Below are positions 42,466 to 51,833 of a DNA stretch of 64,000 nt, one piece after another. Each line of letters starts with the position of its first letter. Position 1 is the first letter of the stretch. Location: assembly GCA_900550935.1 (NCBI GenBank), contig URUD01000011.1:1-64000 (forward strand). The letters are read 5' to 3'. The position numbers and the translations under genes are program-made. The notes below the pieces were generated by a model. The model saw only the letters and a list, made by a program, of their open reading frames with translations, was not told where the DNA came from and did not search any database. The DNA is from an uncultured Roseburia sp. (GTDB lineage: Bacteria > Bacillota > Clostridia > Lachnospirales > Lachnospiraceae).

Positions 42466-43737
42466 TTATCCGATCAAAAATGCCTTTTTCCATGGATTTT
42501 TCCCCGGATGTGCTGCCTCTAACAGAGTCAGGCACACACCGGCAGCTCCATTTAAAAGTCCAAGATCTTCCTCCCTTTGCAGTTCGCCGCTTGTCCGATC
42601 AAATTCATAGTTATAAAATCCATAGGAGTAAGCAGGATCATAATAACTCCATATTTTTTCCAGTAGTTCTTCTTTCTCTGCCCCAAAAAGCGGTTTTTGC
42701 AGTTCCTGTTCGGTTCCCTGCAGCACTGCGTAAATTCCTGCATAACCATGACAGAGTGTCGGCGAAAATATACCGTGGATCTCTGTCAGTGCCTGTCTCA
42801 TCTGGCGGATCGCGTCCGTGATGATCTCCTGCCGTCCCAGTGCTTTTCCTGCCAGAAGCATCGCATAGCAGATGCCAAATGAGCCGTAGCACCACGCATC
42901 CCGCCGCACGATATTTTGATCGGTCAGCCTGTGTTCTGCCACCTCATGAAAATCAAGCTGTCCTTTCCAGAACTCCTGCTCCCCATCTGTGGAACAAAAC
43001 TCCTGATAAAACGCCAGAATCCGCTCGAGTGCTTCCCGATGCCCCGGCACACGGATGCCCATTTCAAAAAGCCTTGCCAAGACCGCGAGTGGTCCCCCGA
43101 TGCCGTGGGAAAGGCTCGTGTTAAAATTGCCATCCGGAAAGAGCAAAGATTCCTCCCTGCTGAACTGCTTTTCTGCCGGAAGATGCCAGCCGGGCACCTG
43201 ATATCCGAGGACTGTGATCTCTCTGGTTAAAAAAATGAGTGCCTGTGCACCTTTTTCCAATATGGCACGCACCTTTTCGTCCTCTGCAAAAAGCGTCAGA
43301 TAGCTTAACATCCCGCTGATCCCTTCCATCGTATCATAAAAAAGGCAGTGTGTCCCACTGCCCTGACAGATCTCTGCAATTCCTTTTTCGACGCCCTCTA
43401 TCACACCGCCTGTTATGGTTTTTATCAGTTTCTGATAATCCCTGCCCCCATTGGAAACGCAGTAAGCTCCAAGCCCCATCCCGGCGAGCCCGGAAAACAT
43501 CGAACTGCTGAAAGTTCCATGTTCATTGAGATAGGAAACGCACTGCCCCAGACAGCCGCGCGCCAGTTCCACAAAACGTTCCTCACCCGGATACAGCTCC
43601 ATTAATTTTCCAAGTAACAGGCAGATACCGGGGAGCCCGCCGCTTAAGGTCGTCTGCTCCCACCCCTGCTTTTTTTGCTGTTCCTCTGCGATCCGTTCTG
43701 CCAGTGTTTTTAACAACTTTTCTTTTTCATCCTGCAT
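42466..43737 (-). CDS. lanC: lanthionine synthetase C (cyclase) LanC
   Basis: 423 residues, the NisC length (about 414). The zinc ligands are visible as DAWCYGSFGICYA (Cys near 290) and LCHGYAGIYAV (Cys-His near 340). GLAGMGLGAY near 90 and LSHGIGGPLAVL near 205 are alpha-toroid motifs. It adds Cys thiols to dehydrated Ser/Thr to close the rings. The start at 43737 has GGGAGGG upstream and overlaps the lanT stop by 11 bases. Confidence 0.94.
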   Translation of the reverse strand: MQDEKEKLLKTLAERIAEEQQKKQGWEQTTLSGGLPGICLLLGKLMELYPGEERFVELARGCLGQCVSYLNEHGTFSSSMFSGLAGMGLGAYCVSNGGRDYQKLIKTITGGVIEGVEKGIAEICQGSGTHCLFYDTMEGISGMLSYLTLFAEDEKVRAILEKGAQALIFLTREITVLGYQVPGWHLPAEKQFSREESLLFPDGNFNTSLSHGIGGPLAVLARLFEMGIRVPGHREALERILAFYQEFCSTDGEQEFWKGQLDFHEVAEHRLTDQNIVRRDAWCYGSFGICYAMLLAGKALGRQEIITDAIRQMRQALTEIHGIFSPTLCHGYAGIYAVLQGTEQELQKPLFGAEKEELLEKIWSYYDPAYSYGFYNYEFDRTSGELQREEDLGLLNGAAGVCLTLLEAAHPGKNPWKKAFLIG

Positions 43738-45538
43738 AACCCATACCCTCCCTGTCGTAGTTTTCCGCCTGATACAGCTCCCTGTATACCTCACAGGTTG
43801 CCAGCAGTTTTTCATGTTTGCCAACGGCAACGATCTCTCCATCTTTCATCACGATGATCTTGTCTGCCATCTGTGCCGCGTTCAGCCGGTGTGAAATGTA
43901 AACCCCGATCTTGCCCCGGGACAGTTCGAAAAAGCTTTGGAACACTTCCCGCTCCGATACCGTATCAAGTGCAGCATTCGGCTCATCCAATATGTAAAAG
44001 GATGCCTCCTTAAAATAGGTGCGCGCCAGTGCGATCTTCTGCCATTGTCCCTGTGATAACTGTCTGCCGTTTTCAAACCAGTTGCCAAGTTGCATATCAA
44101 GCGCATACGTCTGATCCTCTTTTTTAAGTGCCTGTAAATGAAGGCGGTCCAGGATCTGTTTCATCCGATCTGTATCCTGCATTTTTTCGATACTGCCAAA
44201 CCCGATGTTTTCCTGCATTGTCATCTCATATTTGACAAAATCCTGAAACAGCACCGATAACTGTGCATGATAACTGTTCCGGTCGATCTGTTTTAAGGGT
44301 GTTCCATTGATGAGGATTTCTCCCTCATCCGCCTCATAAAGCCCCGCCAGAAGTTTTAACATCGTACTTTTGCCGGAACCATTCGGTCCGACCAGTGCGA
44401 CCGTTTCCCCCCTGTGAAAAGATAAATTGACGTTTTTTAACAGTTTGCCCCCATTCGGGTACGAAAAAGATAGATTTTTGACAACAACATCCTGGATCTT
44501 TCCAATTTTTTCCTCTCCCTCTTCCGTCTGCTGTCCTCTGCTGTACTCTAAAAACGAAAATAGCAGATCCATATAGAGTGAACAGCTGTAAATGCCATAA
44601 AGGTTCTGCATGAACTGCTGGGAATTGCTCTGGATCAGTCCGATGCTGCGGATGTAACTGATGACATTTCCAACCAAAATCTTTCCGGTGTATGCTGCAA
44701 AGAGTGCAAAGCCAATGATACAAAATCCGATTCCCTGTACGATGACTTCATAGACCATCTGAAAAAGCGTTTTCCAGTTTAAGATCTGCTGATTCTGTTT
44801 TAAAAATCCTTCGGATACTTTTCTGTATTTTTCCAGCAGATAATCCCGGATCCCTAAAACCGAGATCTCTTTAAAAGAAAAATCTCTGGTCAGAAGATGG
44901 CTGAGATACCATACTTTCCGCTCCTCTTTCGCACGGTTCCACATCATCTCAAATTCGCTCCTGCCGATCCGAAGATAATAAAACATGGAGAGGACCGGCA
45001 CAATCAGAAGGATCAGTGCTGCAAGCGGCTGCCAGAAAAACAGATAACAGACGGAAGAAAGCATCGTGATCACCGCTGTAATCATCCCAATGAGAGAAAG
45101 CAACATCTGATAAGGACGATATGCGATCTCACCGGTGATCTTTTCGATCCGGTCATACATTTCTGCAGTCTCAAAATCCCGAAGTGACATTTTCGAGCAC
45201 TCATCCAATACAAAATAATGCAGACGATACTGCAGCAAATACTGATAACGGCTCTGCACATATGCCTGCAGTTGCCCGATTGCCTCCGCAATGAAGTTTG
45301 CCACAATATAGATTCCAAAGAGAATGCCGGTCATCCGAAACGACTCATGCAGCACCAGCGAGTTGATAAACTCCTGCGACAGATACAGGGTGAGGATCGG
45401 CAGGATACCGACCAGAACACTAAACCCTAACAGTCCCAAAAAACACCACTTATCCACACGCGCCAGCAGCCGGAACGTTTTCGGCAGTTCTCCAAATGCC
45501 TTCCACAGCTCACGAAACTTCACATTTCCCTGTTCCAT
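43727..45538 (-). CDS. lanT: lantibiotic export ABC transporter LanT
   Basis: 603 residues, close to NisT (600). Six helices in the N-terminal ~330 residues, then an ATPase with Walker A GPNGSGKST near 385, signature LSQGQWQKIALARTYFKEAS near 490 and Walker B ILDEPNAALD. VLFQDFVKYEMTMQENIGF matches NisT. There is no C39 peptidase domain, so it exports the modified peptide with its leader attached. It overlaps lanB by 29 bases (start at 45538, GGGTGG upstream). Confidence 0.94.
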   Translation of the reverse strand: MEQGNVKFRELWKAFGELPKTFRLLARVDKWCFLGLLGFSVLVGILPILTLYLSQEFINSLVLHESFRMTGILFGIYIVANFIAEAIGQLQAYVQSRYQYLLQYRLHYFVLDECSKMSLRDFETAEMYDRIEKITGEIAYRPYQMLLSLIGMITAVITMLSSVCYLFFWQPLAALILLIVPVLSMFYYLRIGRSEFEMMWNRAKEERKVWYLSHLLTRDFSFKEISVLGIRDYLLEKYRKVSEGFLKQNQQILNWKTLFQMVYEVIVQGIGFCIIGFALFAAYTGKILVGNVISYIRSIGLIQSNSQQFMQNLYGIYSCSLYMDLLFSFLEYSRGQQTEEGEEKIGKIQDVVVKNLSFSYPNGGKLLKNVNLSFHRGETVALVGPNGSGKSTMLKLLAGLYEADEGEILINGTPLKQIDRNSYHAQLSVLFQDFVKYEMTMQENIGFGSIEKMQDTDRMKQILDRLHLQALKKEDQTYALDMQLGNWFENGRQLSQGQWQKIALARTYFKEASFYILDEPNAALDTVSEREVFQSFFELSRGKIGVYISHRLNAAQMADKIIVMKDGEIVAVGKHEKLLATCEVYRELYQAENYDREGMGYAG

Positions 45539-48500
45539 ATCCACCCTTCTTTCCCAATACATACTTTTTCGCATACAATACGCTTTCCGCCAATGTCATG
45601 ACCTTTTTCTCCAGATCACGGTTGGTGCCAAGCAGTCTGTTACAGTGCAGATGAAGCACACTGGCAACAATATCGTTTTTTTCCAGATCCGACACCTGTC
45701 CCTTCATTGCCTCGCGGTAACGGATCACAGCTTCCTTTCGTTTTTCCCAGAGTGGATAAAGCCAGCTTCCATCCTCACTTTGACAAAATCCCATCCAGTC
45801 CGTTTCAATATCCAGTTGTGCGATCAGTCTCTGTTTCCGCTCTTTCCACTCCTTTTCGTAGATCGTGTCGTGATAATTTGCTTCCAGAAAGGCAAGCTGC
45901 TCTGGCAGCGTTTCATAAAAACCTGTCACATAAAACAGCACGGATGCCGCTGCGATCTCTTCTAACTCCATCCCCACAGTGTGAAACCGGCGGTTCTGTA
46001 TAATCTGTGCCACCACAGTGCTGTCTGCAAAAAATAACTGCTCTGCCTTTTCAATCAGTCCGATGCCGCCATAACGCTCCACTTCTCTTTCATACGGCAC
46101 GATCGCAAGATCTCCGATCACTTCTTCTTCCAGCAGTCCTCTGCTCCACTCCATCACAACCGGCAGTATCGCATAAAGCTTTTCGCTCTCCCCATAAAAC
46201 CGCAGCCTCACATGGGGTTTCGGGTCTGCGTAACGCATGAAAAAGCTGTCCACACCGTAAGTCTTTTTCATCTCTTCGCAGAAATCCGTCAGATGACATG
46301 CAATCAGTTCCTCTTCCCTGTGGCTGCTGCCATACAGTTTCAGATAGAGCCATTCCTGCATCGGATATGCCATATGAAGGTTTCTGGCACAGGTCTTCCC
46401 GTTCAAAGCCTCCTGATTTTTCTGCGGTCTTTCCCTGCAGAAGAACGGCACCACGATCTCGGTTGCATAACGGTCGTCTCCCTCCCAGCTGACTGCCTCC
46501 CCCTCTTCCATCCGCTCAAGGGTAAGCTCTGTTCCAATGCCTTTTTTCCACTCCTCATAGAGCATGGAGAAGGAAAGATCTTTGGATAGGTCAAGTGGCA
46601 GACGGTTGTCCGCTGCGGTCAGATACAGTTTTTCCGGCAGCTGTTCTTTTTTTGCAAATATAAGGAACTGCTTTTTAAATTCCTCCAGGCTCTGTTTTTT
46701 CATCACAATATCATCTCTGGAAAAAGTCCAGGTCTCCGGCGATACCACGATATCCTCAAAGCGTATCTCCGGCACATGGGAAAATTCGCGAAACGCATAT
46801 TTCCATGGAAGCTGCGCCCATCCGTCCGTTCCCGCTGTTGTGATCTCCTGCAAAAAGCGCAGTGCATTGGGCTGTAACATGATGTTAAACATATGATTGG
46901 TCTCAAAGATCAGTTCCTGTCCGTTTCTTTGATCCTTTGCATAAAAACGTTCCCCCCGGATCCCGATCACGATATCTTCTAATGTGATCGCACGGTTTTT
47001 CCCTTCTTTGGCACTGGTAAATAACGTCAGTTCATATTCCTTGTCCGATCTTGCCCGGACGATATTTCCACTCCTTGGATCCGATGGTAAAAAACTGATG
47101 TTACAGCGGACCGCTCCCTCCTCTAACACTTCTTTTTTCTTTTCTTCCAGAGACAACAGCGCACCTTTTAATTCCTCCGACAGAACAGAAAATCTTCCCA
47201 GTGTCTTTCCTGCGCCAAACGAGCCACAGTTTGCACCAAGCGAAAGATAAGGTTTGCCCTCTTTTTCCTGTAAAACAAAATAAAGCTCCATCGAAGCTGG
47301 AATTTCCTCCGGTTTTAACTCTTCTTTCATCCACGGCTTTAATTCTTCCTCCCGCAGAATGATCGGAGTCTGCTCACGCACTGCCTTTTCATAGCATCGT
47401 TGCAGATAACGGTTTAGCCCCGGCTGATTTTTCTCCCGCAGTGAGACTTCCTCATAGAAATCATTCTGCGGATGCAAATAGCCGTAAGGTGCTCCGATCC
47501 CAAGTTCCGGATCTAACAGTTCCAGCAATGGAACTTCTCTCTTGTAACCATATTTTTCTAAAAATTTATCCCGATACTCATCGAGTGCCGTCCGTCTGTC
47601 CGTATTTCCGGCGGAAAGGCGCACAAAAGCAGAGGCACACCGTCTCATCTGCCCCGCGAGTTCTTCTCCGATTGTTACCTCTGCTCCCTGAAGCAAGGTA
47701 TCTACCTGTATGTAATTCATTCCGGCATGCAGCTTTTTCATTGCTGCTTTTAAGACAGAAAGCTGTTCCGTGCCCTGCCCGATCCCAGTCCTTTCATATG
47801 ACACGCGCAGCTCATCAATCTGTCTAAGGCTTTCCGCCTCGCTAATCAGTCCTGCGTCCTGACACTGCTTCGCAACATAGCGCAGTTGATCTTCACAGTC
47901 AAACGGCGGTCTTAAATTTGAAATAAGGATCTCTTTTTCTGACAGTTCTTTTAAATAGCCTGTGATCTGCTGCTCTTTGGCATCTGGATACGCAGACTGG
48001 ATTGCTGTCTGGATCGTTTCATAGCTCTGCGGTCTTTTTGCAGTCTCGCGAACCAGTTCTAACAGATTTGTATTCCGGACACTGACCTCTTCCACTGATT
48101 TTTCCATCGAATAGAGCAGGTTCACGCGGCTTCCCTTCTGATAGCATGCCCCATTCCAACAAAAATGCAATGCCTCCGGTTCTGTCTCTTCCAGATGCCG
48201 GATCTCCTCATACAGCCACTGCATATCGACGTTTACTTTTTTGCAGTATAAAGCATGAGTTCCGTCAAACCGGGTTTTGTCCCCGAACTTCCCGATCCCC
48301 GCTGCTGCAAACAGTCCAAACGGAGTTGTCCGCACCAGACTTCTGGCATAATATTTCATGACGGAAGTTTTAAGAGCTTCCCGTTTTTTTACCGAAAGCT
48401 GCTCTGGCTTATTACAATACAGATCCATTGTTTCCATCATAGAGGGGCTTGCAACCGCTATTTTTTCCAGAAAGCCCGGATCTTTACATGCTTCCTGCAC

Positions 48501-48587
48501 TTCCTGCTCACTATAACAGAGCTGCCGCTTCGGTTCCGTTGTCCGGCGAACCATAAAGATATCACCATTTAAGAGTAAGTCTCTCAT
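45510..48587 (-). CDS. lanB: lantibiotic dehydratase LanB
   Basis: 1025 residues, full length (NisB 993). The N-terminal glutamylation domain includes RTTPFGLFAAAGIG near residue 80 and LGIGAPYGYLHPQNDFYEE near 365. The C-terminal elimination domain (from ~720) includes EWLYLKLYGSSHREEELIACHL, FFMRYADPKPHVRLRFYG and YEREVERYGGIGLIEKAEQLFFADS. It uses glutamyl-tRNA to glutamylate and then eliminate Ser/Thr in the core peptide. First gene of the cluster, 34 bases downstream of an autoinduction-type promoter. Confidence 0.96.
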   Translation of the reverse strand: MRDLLLNGDIFMVRRTTEPKRQLCYSEQEVQEACKDPGFLEKIAVASPSMMETMDLYCNKPEQLSVKKREALKTSVMKYYARSLVRTTPFGLFAAAGIGKFGDKTRFDGTHALYCKKVNVDMQWLYEEIRHLEETEPEALHFCWNGACYQKGSRVNLLYSMEKSVEEVSVRNTNLLELVRETAKRPQSYETIQTAIQSAYPDAKEQQITGYLKELSEKEILISNLRPPFDCEDQLRYVAKQCQDAGLISEAESLRQIDELRVSYERTGIGQGTEQLSVLKAAMKKLHAGMNYIQVDTLLQGAEVTIGEELAGQMRRCASAFVRLSAGNTDRRTALDEYRDKFLEKYGYKREVPLLELLDPELGIGAPYGYLHPQNDFYEEVSLREKNQPGLNRYLQRCYEKAVREQTPIILREEELKPWMKEELKPEEIPASMELYFVLQEKEGKPYLSLGANCGSFGAGKTLGRFSVLSEELKGALLSLEEKKKEVLEEGAVRCNISFLPSDPRSGNIVRARSDKEYELTLFTSAKEGKNRAITLEDIVIGIRGERFYAKDQRNGQELIFETNHMFNIMLQPNALRFLQEITTAGTDGWAQLPWKYAFREFSHVPEIRFEDIVVSPETWTFSRDDIVMKKQSLEEFKKQFLIFAKKEQLPEKLYLTAADNRLPLDLSKDLSFSMLYEEWKKGIGTELTLERMEEGEAVSWEGDDRYATEIVVPFFCRERPQKNQEALNGKTCARNLHMAYPMQEWLYLKLYGSSHREEELIACHLTDFCEEMKKTYGVDSFFMRYADPKPHVRLRFYGESEKLYAILPVVMEWSRGLLEEEVIGDLAIVPYEREVERYGGIGLIEKAEQLFFADSTVVAQIIQNRRFHTVGMELEEIAAASVLFYVTGFYETLPEQLAFLEANYHDTIYEKEWKERKQRLIAQLDIETDWMGFCQSEDGSWLYPLWEKRKEAVIRYREAMKGQVSDLEKNDIVASVLHLHCNRLLGTNRDLEKKVMTLAESVLYAKKYVLGKKGGYGTGKCEVS

Positions 48588-48620
48588 TTCTTCCGTCCTC
48601 CCATCCTGATCTTCTACTTT

Positions 48621-48652
48621 AACTTAACAGTAAATTATCAAGATTTTATCAA
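48621..48652 (-). promoter_or_regulatory. spa-box-type promoter of lanBTCRK
   Basis: Minus strand: TTGAT (48648-48652), AAAATC, TTGAT (48637-48641), 10 bases, TAAGTT (48621-48626). Same geometry as the lanA promoter; transcription would start about 30 bases before lanB. Confidence 0.7.
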
Positions 48653-48672
48653 GATACGGAATGGAAACGCTA

Positions 48673-50205
48673 CTACCGTATTTTCTGATAGCCCTTTGGT
48701 ATCCGCCTGGTAAAGATCTGTTTCCGATATACAATAAGCAGCACGACCAGAATGATTGCTGCCAAAACACCTGCCATTGCGATCCACTGCCCCTTCGTGA
48801 TCATACTGAGATTAAAACAGCGGATATTGATCCACATCTGGTTGATGTTCACATTACCGGCTTCATCAAAATACAACATGACTGCACTGCGGGCAATCTC
48901 TTCCCCGGACGGATACTGTGCTGCCAGCTGGCGGTGTACCTGCTCTGCCGGTGCTGTGATGACATAGTTTTCATCCCCTGCATCCCCGGAGAAAAAATAG
49001 CCGACCGGATATTCGACCACATCCGTTTCATCCTCTTCTGCTGCATAGTTCCAGTTCGCATAGTCAAATACCAGATCACTGTCTCCACCTGCGATCGCAG
49101 ACGTATAACCGATGTAATACATATTGCGGACTGCATTATCCGGTCTTGAAAGGAAATTGATAAATGCTTCTGCCGCCTGTTTCTTGTCCGCGTCCTCTCC
49201 AATGCCGCTCTTTAACATGACCCAGCCGTCAAACCAGAGGTTCGTACACTCTTCCGGCACTGCCCAGTTCAGATAAAAGCCGTCTTCCTCTGCCTGATCC
49301 ATCGCATAGACTGCATCCCCGGACCACTGGACATTCGCCAGTACTTTTCCACTGATCATATCTGCTTTTCCACTGTCTGTCTCAAAGGAATACACATTTG
49401 CCCGGATCTCTTTTAATTTCTGCTCTGCTTTATCAATGGTCTCCTTATCGGTATCGTTCATAACCTGCGAAAGTTTCCCGCTATAATCCGCTGCATTTTT
49501 AAAGGTATCACTGGTGAGCAGATCTTTCTGTAAGATTGCAAGAGTCGGGAAATAGGCATCCCTGACATTATCCTTGATCGTAACCTGACGGTAGAATTTG
49601 TCATTTGCAAGGATCGACCAGGTAGATGCTTCCTCTCTGCTGACTTCCTTTGGATTATAAACAATACCGGTCACGCCCCACATGTAGGCTGCCGCATAGT
49701 CTGACCATGGTTTACCATCGATCTCATTGCTTTCAAAGACTCCTTCGATATACGGTGATACGCCATTCACGTAATAATGTTTTTCATCCGACGGATCAGA
49801 AAAGGAAGCAGATAACGGTTCGAGTTTATCCTCCTTTAACAGCTTCATGATCATATAATCGGAAGGGCACACCAGATCATAGACATTGCCGAGGTTTAAT
49901 CTGCTGTATAGTTCCTCATTTGTGCCAAATGTAGAATATTCGACCTTTACGTTCACTCCATAATTTTCATAATACCAGGTCTCAAAGTCCTGAACGAGAG
50001 AATTTTCTCCAAAAATGCGCTGTCCCTCAAGGTCGATCGCTTCGTCCTCATCCCAGCCGCCTTCATCGATATATTCTTCCCAGTTGCAGACCCGCAATGT
50101 CACGGTCTTTGCCTCTGCCTTTACATAAGGGACTGCCAGAACCGCCATGACTGCCGCCAGAAATCCAACGATATAGTTTCTCTTTGTTTCTTTCATTCGT
50201 TTCAT
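48673..50205 (-). CDS. potD: spermidine/putrescine ABC transporter substrate-binding protein, membrane-anchored
   Basis: About 510 residues against ~350 for typical PotD. A signal peptide (YIVGFLAAVMAVLAVPYVKAEA) precedes VTLRVCNWEEYIDEGG near residue 38 and the type 2 periplasmic-binding fold (LVCPSDYMIMKLL, MWGVTGIVYNP, LANVQWSGDAVYAMDQ). The extra length is an acidic insert near the start, a C-terminal extension (~405-460) and a terminal transmembrane helix (WIAMAGVLAAIILVVLLIVY) with basic tail. It thus appears tethered at its C-terminus and lacks a lipobox. Last gene of potABCD. Confidence 0.9.
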   Translation of the reverse strand: MKRMKETKRNYIVGFLAAVMAVLAVPYVKAEAKTVTLRVCNWEEYIDEGGWDEDEAIDLEGQRIFGENSLVQDFETWYYENYGVNVKVEYSTFGTNEELYSRLNLGNVYDLVCPSDYMIMKLLKEDKLEPLSASFSDPSDEKHYYVNGVSPYIEGVFESNEIDGKPWSDYAAAYMWGVTGIVYNPKEVSREEASTWSILANDKFYRQVTIKDNVRDAYFPTLAILQKDLLTSDTFKNAADYSGKLSQVMNDTDKETIDKAEQKLKEIRANVYSFETDSGKADMISGKVLANVQWSGDAVYAMDQAEEDGFYLNWAVPEECTNLWFDGWVMLKSGIGEDADKKQAAEAFINFLSRPDNAVRNMYYIGYTSAIAGGDSDLVFDYANWNYAAEEDETDVVEYPVGYFFSGDAGDENYVITAPAEQVHRQLAAQYPSGEEIARSAVMLYFDEAGNVNINQMWINIRCFNLSMITKGQWIAMAGVLAAIILVVLLIVYRKQIFTRRIPKGYQKIR

Positions 50206-50252
50206 TTTCCTCACTTTCTGCGCAAAGCGCAGCAACCTCTACGTTTTAAGAC

Positions 50253-51041
50253 CTAGTCCTGTTTTTTGCGTGCGATCAGATTTTCAATGAAAACGATCGC
50301 CAGTATCACGATAAAAATAACGGTAGACAATGCCCAAAGTGCTGTCTTGATCTCGGTGTGAGAGCCTTTGGTCGCATTTACCACATAGGTACTGATCGTA
50401 TCGAATGTGGCTGGTTTCGTGTAGGTTGTAATGAAATAATCATCTAACGATAAGGTAATGGAAAGCATGAAACCGGAAATAATCCCCGGGAAAAGCTGTG
50501 GGATCACAACCTTCCGCAGTGCCAGTCCTGCACTTGCACCAAGATCCAATGCAGCTTCATAAATGCTGTTATCCATCTGTTTTAATTTGGGAAGCACAGA
50601 CAGGTAAACAAACGGTGCCTCCAATACCACATGACCGATGATCAGTGGGAAAAAGGACTCCTTGTCCATTCCAAATACAACGATCAAAAGCACACAGAGG
50701 GAAAATCCGGTCACAACCTCAGCATTGACCACCGGGATCTGATTTACCATATCGATCAGATGTCTGGGTGCTTTTTTGCTGTAAAATGCACCGATCGCAC
50801 CGATCGTTCCAAGTAACGTTGCAAGCAGAGCCGAACCAAATGCCAGCGCAAAGGTTCCGCCGATCATTCCGAGCAGCTCTTCACTTGTAAACAACGTCAC
50901 GTAATTTTTCAGTGAGAAATGTCCTGCCGTTCCAATCGTTGCCGTATCGGTAAAACTGTATACCATCAGGATCAATACCGGAAGGTACATAAACAATAAC
51001 ACGATTGCCAGCCAGGAAGAACGTAATACCTTTTTCATCAT
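50253..51041 (-). CDS. potC: spermidine/putrescine ABC transporter permease PotC
   Basis: 262 residues, six helices, with the ABC inner-membrane signature EAALDLGASAGLALRKVVIPQLFPGIISG near residue 160 (EAA loop) and the PotC ending VSITLSLDDYFITTYT-like segment. It overlaps potB by 4 bases. It forms the channel with PotB. Confidence 0.93.
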   Translation of the reverse strand: MMKKVLRSSWLAIVLLFMYLPVLILMVYSFTDTATIGTAGHFSLKNYVTLFTSEELLGMIGGTFALAFGSALLATLLGTIGAIGAFYSKKAPRHLIDMVNQIPVVNAEVVTGFSLCVLLIVVFGMDKESFFPLIIGHVVLEAPFVYLSVLPKLKQMDNSIYEAALDLGASAGLALRKVVIPQLFPGIISGFMLSITLSLDDYFITTYTKPATFDTISTYVVNATKGSHTEIKTALWALSTVIFIVILAIVFIENLIARKKQD

Positions 51042-51829
51042 AAGATTGCCCCCCTGTTCGTCTCTTCCTCTCCAAAGCCATTCGTCACCCAGGTCAGGAT
51101 GAAGATAATGACTAACAACACGATCGAGATCATGGAACCGCTGTGCCAGTCATACGCATTAAAGTAACTGCCGATCAGGCTTCCCATGATATAAGTGCTG
51201 TTGTAGAGCATATCCAAAATGACATAATTTGTCATGGATGGCAGAAATACCATCGTCACGCCACTGATCAGTCCCGGCACACTCAGCGGGAGCGTTACCT
51301 TTAAAAAGGTCAGGGCTGCATTTGCGCCCAGATCCGCTGCTGCCTCCAGATAAGAATCATCTAATTTGCTCAGTGTTGTATACAAAGGCAGGATCATAAA
51401 GGGCAGGAAATCATAAGTCATTCCAAGCACGGTATTGAAAAACGGATGGTAGGCAAGGTTGCCCTCCAACATCGTAAGTACCTCTTTTAATGCCACCACA
51501 CGCAGGGTAAAGTTGATCCACATCGGTGCGATAAAAAGCAGCAGCAGGATCGATTTTCTTTTGATCCGGCTCTTTGCCAGAATGTATGCGACCGGGTATG
51601 CAACCAGCGTACAGCATATAGTAACTGCCACTGCTACAGCAAGACTGTAGCAGAGCGTACCGATCGTATTTGGACTTTCAAAAAATCCCAGAAAATTCTG
51701 CATGGTAAATCTGCCTTCCCCATTGGTAAAGGCATAGGACAGTATCACAAACAGCGGTGCCACGACAAAGCATAACAGGAACACTGCATACGGAATACTT
51801 AACTGTTTTCTTGAAAAGCGCAGGTTCAT
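51038..51829 (-). CDS. potB: spermidine/putrescine ABC transporter permease PotB
   Basis: 263 residues with six helices and the EAA loop LEAAADLGANAALTFLKVTLPLSVPGLISG near 165. PYAVFLLCFVVAPLFVILSYAFT starts helix 1. The start at 51829 has AAAGGAGTAAG upstream and follows the potA stop by 4 bases; an upstream ATG overlapping potA is less likely. Confidence 0.93.
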   Translation of the reverse strand: MNLRFSRKQLSIPYAVFLLCFVVAPLFVILSYAFTNGEGRFTMQNFLGFFESPNTIGTLCYSLAVAVAVTICCTLVAYPVAYILAKSRIKRKSILLLLFIAPMWINFTLRVVALKEVLTMLEGNLAYHPFFNTVLGMTYDFLPFMILPLYTTLSKLDDSYLEAAADLGANAALTFLKVTLPLSVPGLISGVTMVFLPSMTNYVILDMLYNSTYIMGSLIGSYFNAYDWHSGSMISIVLLVIIFILTWVTNGFGEEETNRGAIL

Positions 51830-51833
51830 GTTC

